64,000 nucleotides of DNA from Endomychus coccineus (taxonomy: Eukaryota; Arthropoda; Insecta; Coleoptera; Endomychidae): the NCBI GenBank assembly GCA_958510875.1, contig OY294070.1, positions 116,788,703 through 116,852,702 of the forward strand, written 5' to 3'. Numbering within the stretch: the stretch's first letter is position 1; the number at the start of each line of letters is the position of its first letter. Below are positions 32,790-44,341 of the stretch, piece after piece. Position numbers and translations under genes: made by a program. The notes under the pieces were generated by a model. It worked only from the letters and a program-made list of their open reading frames with translations, was not told the DNA's origin and did no database searches.

Positions 32790-33734
32790 TAAATTATACT
32801 AGTAATTATAAAAGGAGCCATATTTTTAGATACAATAACTGGTTTTTTTTCACAAGGGTGAATTGAATATTTTCCACGTGCATATTATTTTGAACAAATT
32901 AATATGTTCTAAGAATTTTACGATGAATCATCGGTCTCCATTCAAAGAAATTTATCCTTCACGTTAGATTCGCACTAATATTAACAAAGAGGAGAACTAT
33001 TCTGATAGACAAACCCTATATAATATGACCAACAACGTTTCAGTGAGTTGCACTTTGTAAGATGCTATTCTCTAAGTATATCGGTTGAAACTTTCTACAA
33101 AGACAACGGAGTAGCTGGTCATCTTCTCACCAAGTTGTGTTCTAGTTAAAAGCTACGACAGTACGTCCAAGAAACTTGGTCGGATGTTATTATGTAACTC
33201 TACACACATCTACACATATCGCGCGAATGTGAACGAGAGAATCTGCAAAATAAGGGACAGAGGAAGCTTGTACATATTCAGGAGAAGTCGGTCGGTGTAC
33301 AATCAATTCCTTATTCCGCCTCCTGGCTCTTCCGCTTCCGGGGGACAGCTAGTCCCTTTGGCTCGTGTGTGTGCATGCAGATACGGCCGTATATGAATCT
33401 ATTGATTAGAGAGTAAGCAGTCCCTTTATAGTATGTGACCATCTCATCCTTGTTAAGGGAACAGTAATCTACTCTACTAATTGCCTCTGACCTTAAATCT
33501 ATATAATTTTACGCACGCAATGTTGCCACGGCTATTGTTAGTTATAATCAACTTGGCTACTTGTTGTAGATTTGAAATTATATGAAATATATCGTGCACC
33601 TATAATATTATTCACCTTGCTGCAGAAGGAAATTGATCCCTCGTTTTCGAATTGTATGAAGTTGAAGTACCCTATAAACATCTTAAAATTCTTTATATTC
33701 CAGCGCAATTGTTTCTGGTACTTTTTAATAAACT
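32790..33734. other. No gene recognised
   Basis: 32777-32810 is the resumed flank of the LINE target. The rest has no convincing frame. 33184-33396 is an open frame of 70 codons, somewhat richer in G and C, without known domains. Confidence 0.45.
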
Positions 33735-33790
33735 ATGAAAGAGTTCACACTATGGATACACCCTTATCAGTGAAAATACTGTTGAGGTAG
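33735..33790 (-). mobile_element. Penelope-like terminal repeat fragment
   Basis: GAGTTCACACTATGGATACA then CCCTTATC and AGTGAAAATACTGTTGAGG matches 51197-51280 with an internal deletion. It lies directly beside the RT-A fragment. Confidence 0.4.
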
Positions 33791-33791
33791 T

Positions 33792-33935
33792 GAGAACCTT
33801 TGGGCCACCATTTTTTTAATAGTTTGACTACACGAGAGGGAAACCTAAAGTTCTTGAACATCGTGTGAGCGAGAAGTGGAATGTAGGAAGAGGAGAGGGC
33901 ATCTGAATTTTTCTTGAAGGTTGGAGGTAATAGTC
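33792..33935 (-). pseudogene. Non-LTR retrotransposon 3' end (family RT-A, copy 4)
   Basis: On the minus strand it reads SSSYIPLLAHTMF, FRFPSRVVKL at the protein level of copy 3's shifted frame, followed by the A-rich 3' end near 33800. Only the last ~140 bp of the family are present. The interior edge abuts the small repeat at 33930. Confidence 0.65.
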
Positions 33936-34105
33936 CAGGCAACGAACCGGTGAATAAAAAAAAAATATATAGTAAGCTAAAATTTCAAAATTTTTTCTGC
34001 ATTTTGTTCCTAATACCGCATAGATCATTCATGACTATCAAGGTCGCGAGGGTTGACCTTTCTGCCCCCCCCCCCAAAACGGGGTTTCAACCCCTCAGAG
34101 GAGCA
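33930..34105 (+). repeat. Small dispersed repeat with poly-C run, related to 11812-11990
   Basis: TAATAGTCCAGGCAACGAAC, an A-rich run, TTCTGCATTTTG and GATCATTCATGAC follow the order seen at 11812. A C homopolymer at about 34064-34076 followed by ACGGGG can pair with itself. Assembly of the homopolymer length may be unreliable. Confidence 0.4.
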
Positions 34106-34149
34106 TTCTTATAAAAACAATCCAAAAGTTTAGAAAATTAATGAATTAC

Positions 34150-34605
34150 GATCCGAAATGACTCCTACTATGTTTTTGGGTCGCTGATCACGATTCCGCT
34201 GTTATTTTTCCCAAAAAACTCTCTCCAGATGGAAATCGCGAGAAATTTGAGATTTTCCTGAGACCGTTATCAATAATAAAGTATGATTTCGTTGCAAAAA
34301 TGACTAGAGCTCATATTTTATTATTCATAACCTTCTCAGGAAAATCTCAAATTTCCCAAATTTTTCATCTGGAGAGTTTTCAGGGAAAAATAACAGCGGA
34401 ATCGTGATCAGCGACCCAAAAAACTTACCAGAAATCATTTTTGTAACAAAATTATACTTTATTATTCATAACGGTCTCAGGAAAATTTCAAATTTCCCGA
34501 ATTTTTCATCTGGAGAGAGTTTTTTGGGAAAAATAACAGTGGAATCGTGATCAGCGACCCAGAAAACCTACTAGAGGTCATTTTTGCAACAAAATTATAA
34601 ATTAT
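34150..34605. repeat. Mixed inverted and tandem repeat of a ~145-bp unit (three copies)
   Basis: The unit contains GATCAGCGACCC, TTTTCATCTGGAGAG, AAAATAACAGYGGAATCGTG and TTATTATTCATAACGGTCTC. Copy 1 (about 34150-34300) is inverted; copies 2 (34305-34450) and 3 (34450-34600) are direct. The first two could fold back. No ORF; MITE-like or a rearranged MITE. Confidence 0.75.
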
Positions 34606-34619
34606 TATATATTATATAT

Positions 34620-35570
34620 AAATTTTCCAAATTTCCCATCTAAGGTTCATGAGTTTGATGATTTCATGAGACCAATCATCCCAATTATCCCCCGAATAAA
34701 CACGCCAAATTGTTGGTTAAGGAATTTAGCAACTTCCAAGCCGCACCAAGTCTGAAAAATTGTTTGGGAGTAATTGCAAAATTGAAAAACTCAAAACTTG
34801 AACCTGATGATAATCTCATTCCATGAAGCACTATCTTGTTGAGAACAGATGTTACTTCTCTCTTTGAGTGGCAAATTATAAAAAAAATCATCAATAACAT
34901 GTTGATTTCAAATACCATAATACCGTTAAGTGTCTCTGATTTTGAACGTAGAAGGTACGATGGTTATGAACAAGCGTGCAATGCTCATTGCACGTTTTTC
35001 ACAGATGATACATCACTTACTATAAATATTTTGAATTTGAAGTAGGTGTTTTTAGCTAATTTCAAAAATTTATTAAAAATAGCAATAAGCGAATGTTATC
35101 TGGCGAGCGCAACATGTTTTTTTAAATGTTTTTCGAACCTTCTGACATTCAATTTGAGGTGTTCGATGAGCTTAGACTACTAATTATATGTAATTATAGG
35201 TAGGGTGAACCACATTATGAATTACATTTATATTTTCACTTTTTTGCTGTGTAATGGAAAGGTAATAAGGGAATATCAACAATAAGCTAATCTTGCTTAC
35301 GATGCATTATAACATATGTGGTCCACTCTGTATGTTATATCAACCTCATTATATAACTTGTTGGTATAACATGTGAATTGAACAAATAAAGTGATGTTCG
35401 AAATTTACCTAATTCACCTTTCTATAACAGCTGGTCCTGTAAACAGGTAGATCGACAAAGATATGGCTCAAGGCACTGGCTGAGGCCTGGAAATTCTTAA
35501 ATATTGATTTTACCATTTTTCAGCTTAGCCCAATGACTTATAGACCATAGTGGTGGAAAAATGATGATGT
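34620..35570. other. No gene recognised
   Basis: Contains a 9-bp perfect stem with 2-base loop at 34975-34994 (CGTGCAATG). A plus-strand frame 34836-35045 ends FFTDDTSL, superficially like an RT catalytic motif but without any flanking RT sequence. Nothing else is seen. Confidence 0.45.
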
Positions 35571-35576
35571 CAGGTA

Positions 35577-36190
35577 TTCTACGAAGTCTTCCATAACAAT
35601 GGCCGGTATCACCATCAATTATCACCCTCTCATGGGACGATCATGTGAGGTCCATTGCGAAAACCCCTCATAATCTACAAAACACAGACTCAACCTGTTC
35701 TGAAGTACTGTTCACATGTTTGGAGTAAGACTCATAAACATACGCTGAAGGTATTGAATTGTATCCAGAAGAGAGCTATTCGTTCGATTGACGATGTCAC
35801 ACTCACGAGTTCTTTGATCTTTCTAGAACATCGTAGGAAGGTGGGAGATCTCTCCCATTTCTATGGATATTTTCATGGTCGGTGCTCGTCAGAAATCCAG
35901 TCTGTTGTTTCACCACGAGAGATTCCAGATAGGCAGACTAGACGAGCTCAAGCTGGTTGCACTACACTGTCAAGCTCGAGCCCTGCGGAACTCCTTCCTA
36001 CCAGACTTCGATTTTTTATCGAACAGCAAAATTGTGGAACTCTCTACCTAGTGAGGTCTTTCCCTATGCCTATAACCTCCAAGCCTTCACGAAAAATACG
36101 AATGCCTATCTCCTCTCTCAACATTCCACTGCTGGCTCACACGATGTTCTTCGAACATCGGTTTCCCTTTCGTGTAGTCAAAGTATGAAA
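35577..36190 (+). pseudogene. Non-LTR retrotransposon 3' end (family RT-A, copy 3)
   Basis: Best preserved RT-A C-terminus. Relative to copy 2 about 60-90 bases are deleted near 35665. It then reads YKTQTQPVLKYCSHVW, IQKRAIRSIDDVTLTSSL, EHRRKVGDLSHFYGYFHGRC and SSEIQSVVSPREIPDRQTRR. After a frameshift near 35950 the true frame continues YRTAKLWNSLPSEVFPYAYN, LQAFTKNTNAYLLSQHS and ends about 36190 with GTAGTCAAAGTATGAAAAAA. This copy shows the C-terminal organisation of the family most clearly. Confidence 0.85.
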
Positions 36191-36194
36191 AAAT

Positions 36195-37950
36195 AGCTAT
36201 AGTATAATTCAGGGGAGGTGAATATGGGGTTATCACAACTTTTGACCAAATCAAACAGGAGAAAATCTACAGTTGCTTTCGATAGAGTAGAATAAAATGT
36301 AGGGGCTCTTCTTTACCGAATTGTATTGAAAAATTGAGTATTTCAAATTAACCGTACAGTAACATAATATGCAAAAGATTGTATAGCAGCTGATCATCAG
36401 ATTTAAGATTAACTGTGCAAATGGCAGATTCACGTATAGACATTCCAACGAATTCTGTCTGTAACACATCTCCGCAATATAACGCCGCCCTAACCACCCT
36501 CTAACCCTTGCCATGTTTTGTTCCGATTAGAGCTCTACGTTACGTATGTGAATTATTGGAGGAGCTTCGCATCAACTCTAAACCACATTGGCATTATTCC
36601 AATTTATTATAGGTAACCTGGTACACCTTTCTCTGAAAGAGGCCAGTCGTATGTGTCAATTCATTAAGATGCAATCAAACTTTCTGATAAATTATTACTA
36701 CTTTGATGATTTTATACAGTTTATTCAACAAATTGCTTTGATTTCAAATTATTCGATATTGGAAATATTCTATGGCAGCCCAATATATTTTTATATGGAA
36801 ACTTCCACCATTGATTGGAACAGTTATCTTTCAAACAACGCCTGCACTCATTTAGAAAATTATATTTTATGTTAATTTAACATCGTAGTGAGAGATGGCA
36901 TTGAAAATTTGTATTATGATGAGAATGGTAAAACTCCAATCAAATCAACAACTACAATGTGCATGTTCCCACTAGCATGATATCATAAGTTGGTAGCAGT
37001 TGAAATAAGGTTGTAATACAACCTCCTTTGAATCAATCTGTTATTTAATATACGAGTATCTCACGCAGTCAGATAAGGGTGGCAAATTTTTTTTCATAGT
37101 TCATGTAACAGCAGCAGGTTATATTATAGTGTTGACCTGACAGCAGGTGTCAGTGTAGGACATAGAGTTGTGAAATATATATTATGTAGACCATTTGGAT
37201 GAAAAGTCATAAGGGGTTTGTGACATATTTCCAATATGTCTTCTACAATCATACATTTGACAAGCAGGAGTGTCCGATTTTGCTAACTAAAATGAGGGAA
37301 GTCCCTTGATTAATTAATCACAGCATTTTATAGGTTGCCAAAGGCGGTCACCACCCCTTTAACCCCTCACTATTTTGTAGCATCAAATTTTGTAAGGAGC
37401 GGAACGCCATTGAAATAAAACATCTATTTTGAAAATGTTTGTCTTCCAGTATTTGTTTGTGAAATTTTTAGTTTAGAAAGTACAGATACCTTCCTGAATG
37501 TCGAATTGTAAATATTCACTTATAATATCAGATGTGCAGAATTATTGCCGTAAATTAGTTTGTGCACTCGGGATATTCGGTAAGAGAATTTCACACCGAA
37601 GGAAAATTAATTTAAAATAATTTCAATGTGATATTATTTGACATATTGTCATGAAAATATGAGACATTATGAAGGAATGCCATAATTTTGTTGTTTTGTT
37701 ATGTATTGTATCACTCTCAAACTCATTTGTCAAACGTCAAAAAATATCCCCTATAATTTTGCTTCTCTACCCTGAAAGAAAAAATATCCGCCTAAATTTT
37801 TTCGTTGGCATGCCAACAAGTCAAAATAAAAGTATTTCATTGGTCGAAAATTGTCGGTGTGAAATACTCAATGTATATCCTACATTTTCACAAATATCAA
37901 AAACAAGTTTAATATTTAGCTACAACTAATAACATTAAAATTACAATAAT
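36195..37950. other. No gene recognised
   Basis: Frames of 86-95 codons at 36251-36514 (minus), 36588-36875 and 37669-37929 (plus) have no recognised domains. AT-rich with no repeat structure resolved. Confidence 0.45.
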
Positions 37951-37957
37951 TCAATTC

Positions 37958-38240
37958 AATAAGTGTTCAAAATGACCTCCTCCCTGTATACATGTTCTAC
38001 ATTGTTTCCACAACGAATATTAAAAAATTAAATGTTTTTATCGAAAGTCGTTAACAATTTTCATAATTCTGTTCTTCAATTGTTCTTCACTAGTGATTTC
38101 CACGTGATAAACTTTTTCTTTCCTGTATCCAAAAAAAAATCTATTGGCTTGAGATCTGAACCGCGCGGTGGCAATTTAATTGTTGCATCGGTCTCTTTTC
38201 CCATTCAACGCGTTGGACATTCTCGAAATAGAAACATTAC
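37958..38240 (-). pseudogene. Mariner-group transposase C-terminal fragment
   Basis: The minus strand reads PTRWMGKETDATIKLPPRGS, DLKPIDFFLDT, VYHVEITSEEQLKNRIM and, after a frameshift, KQCRTCIQGGGHFEHLLN with a stop. This is the region around the third catalytic Asp to the C-terminus of the group that includes the element at 13740 (which ends GGQFEHHI). Neither end of the element nor the rest of the gene was found. The fragment is too short to rank within the group. Confidence 0.72.
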
Positions 38241-38514
38241 TTCGTTACCAAAATGAAATGGAGCAAGTTCTTGCAACAATCACATATTTTGTCTGATTGC
38301 TAACTGTAAAATTATCCAGCAGAACAAGCTATCGTCAGTTTGACCTCCTTTTATTACACTGAGAAAGGTCAAAATTATTCAAGAACCCCTGACCATCGAA
38401 TTTTCCAATTCAAGATTTCTTCTGTCATTTCACGGCGCATCCACCATTTCCTTAAAATGTTGGAACAATACAGTCTGAATCAGAGAGAATCTGAGTTTGT
38501 GTAGTAGTGAAACA

Positions 38515-38748
38515 TTTTTTATGACTACATGAGAGAAAACCTATAGTGTTTGGAGAACATTGTTCGAACCAGTGGTGTCATGTTGTTTGGAGGAGATAAG
38601 CATTGCAATTCTTGTAGAATGTTTAGAGTTGTACCAGCAAAGACCTCACTAGGGAAAGAGTTTCAAAACTTCGCGGTTCTATAGAAAAATGAACTCTGGA
38701 AGGGAGAAGTTCGGAAGGTCTCGAGTTTGACAAATGTTAGCTCAGTAT
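38515..38748 (-). pseudogene. Non-LTR retrotransposon 3' end (family RT-A, copy 5)
   Basis: DNA-level match to the last ~230 bp of RT-A on the minus strand: words equivalent to AACTCTTTCCCTAGTGAGGT and the ending ...GTAGTCATAAAAAA. No usable frame remains. Confidence 0.65.
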
Positions 38749-38749
38749 A

Positions 38750-40360
38750 CTCCAGTGAACGTATATACAATTATTAATGAATCATCTTTTATACAAATTC
38801 ATTAAACTCTTATATTCTTAATTTGATCCTTGTTGGCTTCGATGTAGATCGAGAAAAGTTAAGCAATCAAATTATCAACATACTATTCAATATAAAAAAT
38901 ACACCCAAAACTGTGCAGCTTTCTCTTGTCCCGTTTTTTATTGGAAAATATGCAAGAAAATTGGAAAAATTTGATGTTCTCGTACAAATTTTCTTATAAA
39001 TTTCCTTTGGGTTCGAGAGAAATAGAACACCAATAATTATCAACAACTCATTATTAAATTTCTTCAGGGGCGGTATGAACTGAAATGTAACGAAGAATAC
39101 TTTGAATAAATATTATTTATTACTATTAAGAGAGGAGTTAACTATTGAAAATATGTATTATTTCGCAAAAATACACTTATGATAATATGTCTGAATGATT
39201 TGTACAGTTTTCACCCAGGCCAAAAGCTAATTATTCATTGGTTCAACCTTAATGAAGCAATTTTGGGTCTCAGGGAACGTCTATTACGACTTTAAGAGGG
39301 TTCGTTTGGATGGCATTCCTTTTTATCTATTGCATCATGGTAATTCTGTTAATCAAATATACAATACAATAATATTTGAACATTACTTGCAAAAGCTAGC
39401 TCTTCTACATGGTTGTATTATTTTATACTAAAGCTAGAACATTTATAACAGAATTCAAAGCAATATAATTCTAGTAAGCCCCTGGGATTGATAAGGCTAG
39501 AGAATAGCAACGAGATCTAAGACGGTTAAAATCTCATTTACATACAGACTTCTAGAGCTGTCAACACAAGACTGGACAATTCCATTGTTTTACTTTCTAT
39601 ACGAGGTTGCTCGATACATCTTGAGAACATTGCAAGCGTAACTGTGAGATATGAAAATCTTATTTGCAGTGGAAATACAAAATCGAGCATATTTGAATTA
39701 TTGGACTAAGCTATCCTGTTATTTTTAATTAAACTTTTCTCAATAATTCAAAATATTCGAGTTGCAAAAATACAAATGCTCACAACTAGGATCTAGATGA
39801 ATATATTAAAATTAATATTCGATAGATGATGTGCTATTTCATGGTCTTCTGAAATTTCTTAAAATGAGTAATTCGAGTTCGGCAGGACCCGGAACTAGTG
39901 CCGGGCGTCCCTGAATGATTTCCTCCAGCAAAATAAAGTGGATATAGTACACCTGGAACCGAACGCTGGGTGAATAATAGACATTAGGTCTTTATATTCC
40001 TCGTTCGCCGAATCAATGACCTCATACTTTGTTATTTTTACCTTCAATTCACGTCAACAATTTCTTTGAACAATTGGTTCGCTCCATCAAACCAGGTATA
40101 TTCCATTTTTACAGTTGACAACACATTATTGAGTTTCTGAATTGGTTAAATTGATTTGACAGCTCCTTTAACTAAATTTCAATCTAGTCGATAAAAGTCA
40201 TGATATCTACGCGAGCGATAAAGGCGCAACATAACGCATGCGTTGTATAAACCACCGCTACAAAAGAGAGATGTCCTATCTCGACTTCTGTGGTGTCTCA
40301 TAGTCAATGGACTCTTGGAGGGATTGGAAGAGACTGAGCATAATGCTCAAGCCTATTTTT
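38750..40360. other. No gene recognised
   Basis: AT-rich, no frame above about 60 codons. An AACGCATGCGTT palindrome lies near 40235. Confidence 0.45.
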
Positions 40361-40364
40361 TCAC

Positions 40365-40460
40365 AAAAAATGCTCAGGCAAATTATCTCGTGATGGGCGT
40401 CTTGGAATGTAGTTCTGCTTTGACCACTCAAGCACGAGATAACCCATTCGCGCGCCATTC
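40365..40460. repeat. Possible piggyBac subterminal repeats
   Basis: TATCTCGTGATGGGCGTC near 40385 and CACGAGATAACCCATTCGCG near 40432 are inverted to each other, and ACTCGTGATGGGCACCG recurs downstream of the piggyBac gene near 42117. Their positions suit subterminal repeats of that element. Confidence 0.45.
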
Positions 40461-40567
40461 TATGTTTGGTAGTATGTCTGAAGCTTTTTAGCAGCGTACA
40501 CATGTGCATCTTCTTTTACCAGGTGTAGGTTGTGATTTTGTAATAGTTGTGTTTGATCTATTAGAAA

Positions 40568-42050
40568 ATGTCCAGAACACGGCGTTTGGCTCACGAACTA
40601 CTGGAATGCTATGCGGAGATGAGTGACTCGGAATGGAATGATTTTCATCAAGAACACTCAGTCGATGATCAAGATTAAGAGGTTTCAAGCAGCGGAGAAA
40701 GTCCAAGCGGGAGCGACGAAAATGGGCACCCGATTCACAAAGCGCCGTTTCTGATATGGAGCTAGATCGAGAATTAGGAAACGGAGAATGGTGCGAAATA
40801 AAACATGAGCAACCACGGATACTTTTTTCTGAACAAAACATTAGATTGAATCTTGCAGAACCACTGACATTGAATATCTAGTAGACTTTTTTTTCTTGTT
40901 TCAGTCTACAGATCTTCCAGTTCAAGCAACAAATTTATATGCCTCTCAAGAAATACATCTTGTCCTGCATATGAGTCTATGTACACTACCCTCAATTGAG
41001 CATTATTGATCCCAAAACATTATATATAAAATGTCATTATGAGGATCGGTAATGAATAGAAGCCGATATCAGTTACTTTTGGTTCTTTTGCACTTTGCTG
41101 ACAACTTAATAGTATCAGAGAAGATTGATTGTTCGAAGTCAAACCCGTATTGGACCACTTCAACAAAGTAATGAAAGAAAATTAAGTTCCTGATAAAAAT
41201 GTATGCATTGATGAGTCGTTAGTCTTATGGCGCTGCAGACTATATTTTCGACAATATGTAAAAAACAAAAAGCATGAATATGGTGTGAAACTATAATTAT
41301 GCAAGTCCAAAGGAATGGTACTGAAAATATTAATATGTTGCGGCAAATCCGAAACCACTGACAAAGATATGGAACATGCGGCAGGGTTAGTTAGTCTTGC
41401 ACTTGATGGAAAATTATATGAATAAGGGATACGTTCTCTATACTGACAATTTTTATAATTCAGTAACCCTTATCAATGAAATGACATCCCGAAAAACTTG
41501 TAGGCGAGTGTGTGGCGCAGAAAAAATTCTGTTGTCGTCTGCAAATGGAAAGACGAGCGTGAGGTGATAACAATTTCAAACATGCATAACGTAGAAATGC
41601 CGGACGTTTGTAATATAAATGGATAAGAGTCCGGAGAACAAATATAATCAAAGATTGCAACGCTGACATGTCTGGCATAGACCAATCCGACCAAATGCTC
41701 AGCTATTATAAAGCTCTAAGGAAAACAATTAGATGGCCGAAAAAAATTGTATTGCACATATCCGGAATATACATCCATGATGCATACCTGCTTTACCGCC
41801 AATTTACAGGTAACGCAATGAAATCTCCGAAATTTCTAGAGAATTTTTTATGCGCACGGTAACATGATTCCAAAAACCAATAAAACCCCACCAGGAAATG
41901 TCCATCATTAAGTAGGCATCAGAGAAAAAGCAACGACCAGCAAGAACATGTTACGTATGAACCACAAACAAAATTCGACGAGATATTAGATATTTCTGCA
42001 CCGCATGTGCTGAAAGTCCACCTATATGTGTAGAACTATTCAAATTGTGA
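40568..42050 (+). pseudogene. piggyBac-type transposase, heavily decayed
   Basis: Begins MSRTRRLAHELLECYAEMS and an acidic region (MSDSEWNDF, SGESPSGSDE). After frameshifts, RSRYQLLLVLLHFADN near 41060, CIDESLVLW with FRQYVKNKKHEYGVKL near 41200-41295 (first Asp), GLVSLALDGKLYE near 41390, GYVLYTDNFYNSVTLINEMT near 41425 (second Asp), and MSGIDQSDQMLSYYKALRK at 41668 (third acidic site). The C-terminal cysteine-rich domain survives as FCTACAESPP and CVELF near 42000. The order and spacing match the DDE_Tnp_1_7 family, which excises precisely at TTAA. More than ten stops or frameshifts; inactive. A TTAA stands near 42214, but the opposite TIR was not fixed. Confidence 0.88.
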
Positions 42051-42214
42051 CGCCTTTGTTGTATTTTCTCACCTTTTTTAGACAATTGTAATATGTATGC
42101 AAAAACCACAAACTTACTCGTGATGGGCACCGAAAAGAAGTCTTTCTAAACCGAGTTGGGCATCTGAAAACGGACAGCAAACCACGAGTTATTCCGTGAT
42201 TGGCAGTCAACGTG

Positions 42215-43229
42215 TTAAAATACTTTTTTGCATTCTATCAATCGTATTTTATATCATTGTTGACTCAATATCTTTGTGGATCAAGATAAATTACTTTTGG
42301 CGATGACCAATGAATTCAATGTGGCTACGTAAGCAACTACGTGGCTAATAAACAGTCTGCAGACATGAATCTGCCTTGAATATTACATGAACTATACGTG
42401 TTCACCGCTAGATCATTTATTACGTAGATACTTTATGAAGTTTCGTTATCTGATTGGACATGATCTTACATGACAGTTCGTACACATGCTCATAAGAATT
42501 TCGCGTGCGAAAATCAAACAAACGCTCAAATTGTTAAATTATGAATTACTTATAATATAATCTAGTAAGGAAGTTGGCAAGGACAAGGAAGTTATCCACA
42601 AGCTCATCTGCATGAAGACTAAAAACGAAGTGCGGAGTAGACGCGGTGTAGAGCCTGCAAACTAGATATGGTCAGCGGCATAACTAAGGGTTGTTTTAGG
42701 CTAAGCAATCCCGGGGTAGGTCCATTAATCTTCCCTCATCCGTCCCCTATTGCATATTCACGTCCACACATCACGGATTGCTCCGTCTTGGGCAGCGCAT
42801 CATGCATGAGAGCACAGGGTTAAGACGTTGTTACTACGGTCTATATCCCAAATCAACTCTAGGTGTTATTCTGGAATTATGTACGCAGAGCGGGTGCCTT
42901 TACATTGAACTTCATATAACGAACAAGCATTTACTAGGCAAGTTAATACTCAATACTAACTCGATGTATTCTCTGCAGATTATCAGGCATTGAAACTGTT
43001 AAATTTGAATTTGTTGAATAGGAATTATCACATGTAACACCACTAGTCTTCATTTAATTTCCGGGTATTTTTCGAAATTCGAAAATAATAATTTTCTAAA
43101 AATATTCGTTACCAAAAAAAAACTTCCAGGAATAATTTAAGAACGGATGGTATTCGGTGAAAAATTTTCATATCATATTGTATTCGAATAAATCGTTTCA
43201 AAATTTATAATTTTGCTTTTGACAGTATG
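42215..43229. other. No gene recognised
   Basis: A 71-codon frame at 42778-42993 has no known domain. No repeat structure resolved. Confidence 0.45.
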
Positions 43230-43464
43230 TACGAGGCAAGATGAAAAGTCCCTGAAAAATGTAACAAGAAATGATTTATTTGGTCCAAGTTTATTTTATG
43301 TCTCAACATAATCTCCGTTATAGCCCGTTACACTTCGTCCAACATTTTTCTAATTTTTCGATACCTTTCAAATAATACGATTCCGGCAACCCTTCAAAAT
43401 AAGCGTTTATTTCAGCGATGACCTCATCTCTTTCCGCCCAGCCATTTCCTAAAGTTTTAAAATA

Positions 43465-44341
43465 AGGGGTTTTCCAATAGGGACGGGTAGATTTTGACAA
43501 TTCATGGCAGCCATGTTATTAAGGCTGCATCTGTCAAATGTATTGTTTATTATTCGGTCACTCAAGACAAATCACCATGGCAAGTTACAGTGTCGAGCAA
43601 CGCGTTCAAATGATAAAGCTTTATTATCAAAATGGATGTGGCAACGATGCGCGAGTTGCGCCCATTTTACGTTTTGCATGGTCGTCCTTCCCAGTCGACT
43701 ATTCAACGTCTCGTGGCCAAATTTAGGTTGACTGGTTCACTGCACAATCAGCCAACACCTGTACATAAAAGAAACGTAAGATCTGCCGGAAACATCGTCG
43801 CTGTCCATGAGAGTGTGCAAGAGAACCGGAAGCAGTCAATTCCGCGCCGAGCACAAGAACTTGGCCTTTCGCATACATCAACTTGGCGAATATTGCGTCG
43901 GGACTTAGGTCTACACCCGTACAAGATCCAACTGACCCAGGAGCTGAATGTAAACGACCATAGACAACGCCGTGAGTTCGCTGACTGGGGTCTGGAGCAG
44001 TTGGAAGCAGACCCCGATTTTAAGAAAAAAATCATCTTCAGCGACGAGGCCCATTTTTGGATGAAAGGGTACGTCAACAGGCCAAATTGCCGGATTTGGG
44101 ACGATGCCAATCCGCACGAGGTCCACCAAGTGGCAATGCTCAAATTCAACCTGATCTATGCGCCAGAGTCGTCGAAAATTGGACCTCTCGAATGCGCGCC
44201 ACCCACCGAAGCCGCGACGGCCATTCAAACAATGTAATATTTCACCCATAATGTCATTAATAGGCCTTTCAAATGAAACGAAAAATTCGTTGATATCTCA
44301 GACACAACTTGTCTTATTCAATTTTAACATCTACCGGGCCT
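43465..44341 (+). mobile_element. Tc1-like transposon inserted in mariner M2, internally deleted
   Basis: TA at 43463-43464 and 44342-44343 with weakly matching ends (AGGGG...GGGTAGATTTTGAC on the left, the complement of AGGCCCGGTAGATGTTAA on the right). It contains one transposase gene lacking most of its catalytic core. Boundaries are inferred from where mariner similarity stops. Confidence 0.7.
43577..44240 (+). pseudogene. Tc1/mariner-type transposase (DUF4817-like N-terminus), core deleted
   Basis: Starts MASYSVEQRVQMIKLYYQNG. A frameshift near 43640-43690 moves reading to HGRPSQSTIQRLVAKFRLTG, then VHESVQENRKQSIPRRAQEL, GLSHTSTWRILRRDLGLHPY, RREFADWGLEQLEADPDFKK and KIIFSDEAHFWMKGYVN (first catalytic Asp in FSDE). 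At about 44142 the sequence jumps to the C-terminal CARVVENWTSRMRATHRSRD and VIFHP in another frame. The two remaining catalytic residues are gone. The same branch as the fragment at 24252, but a different family. Confidence 0.82.

Noticed and set aside
34064..34076. Poly-C run as a functional element
   Set aside because: A simple homopolymer inside a dispersed repeat, with length possibly unreliable in assembly.
34836..35045. FFTDDTSL as a reverse-transcriptase catalytic motif
   Set aside because: No RT motifs before or after it, and the frame is only 69 codons; taken as chance.
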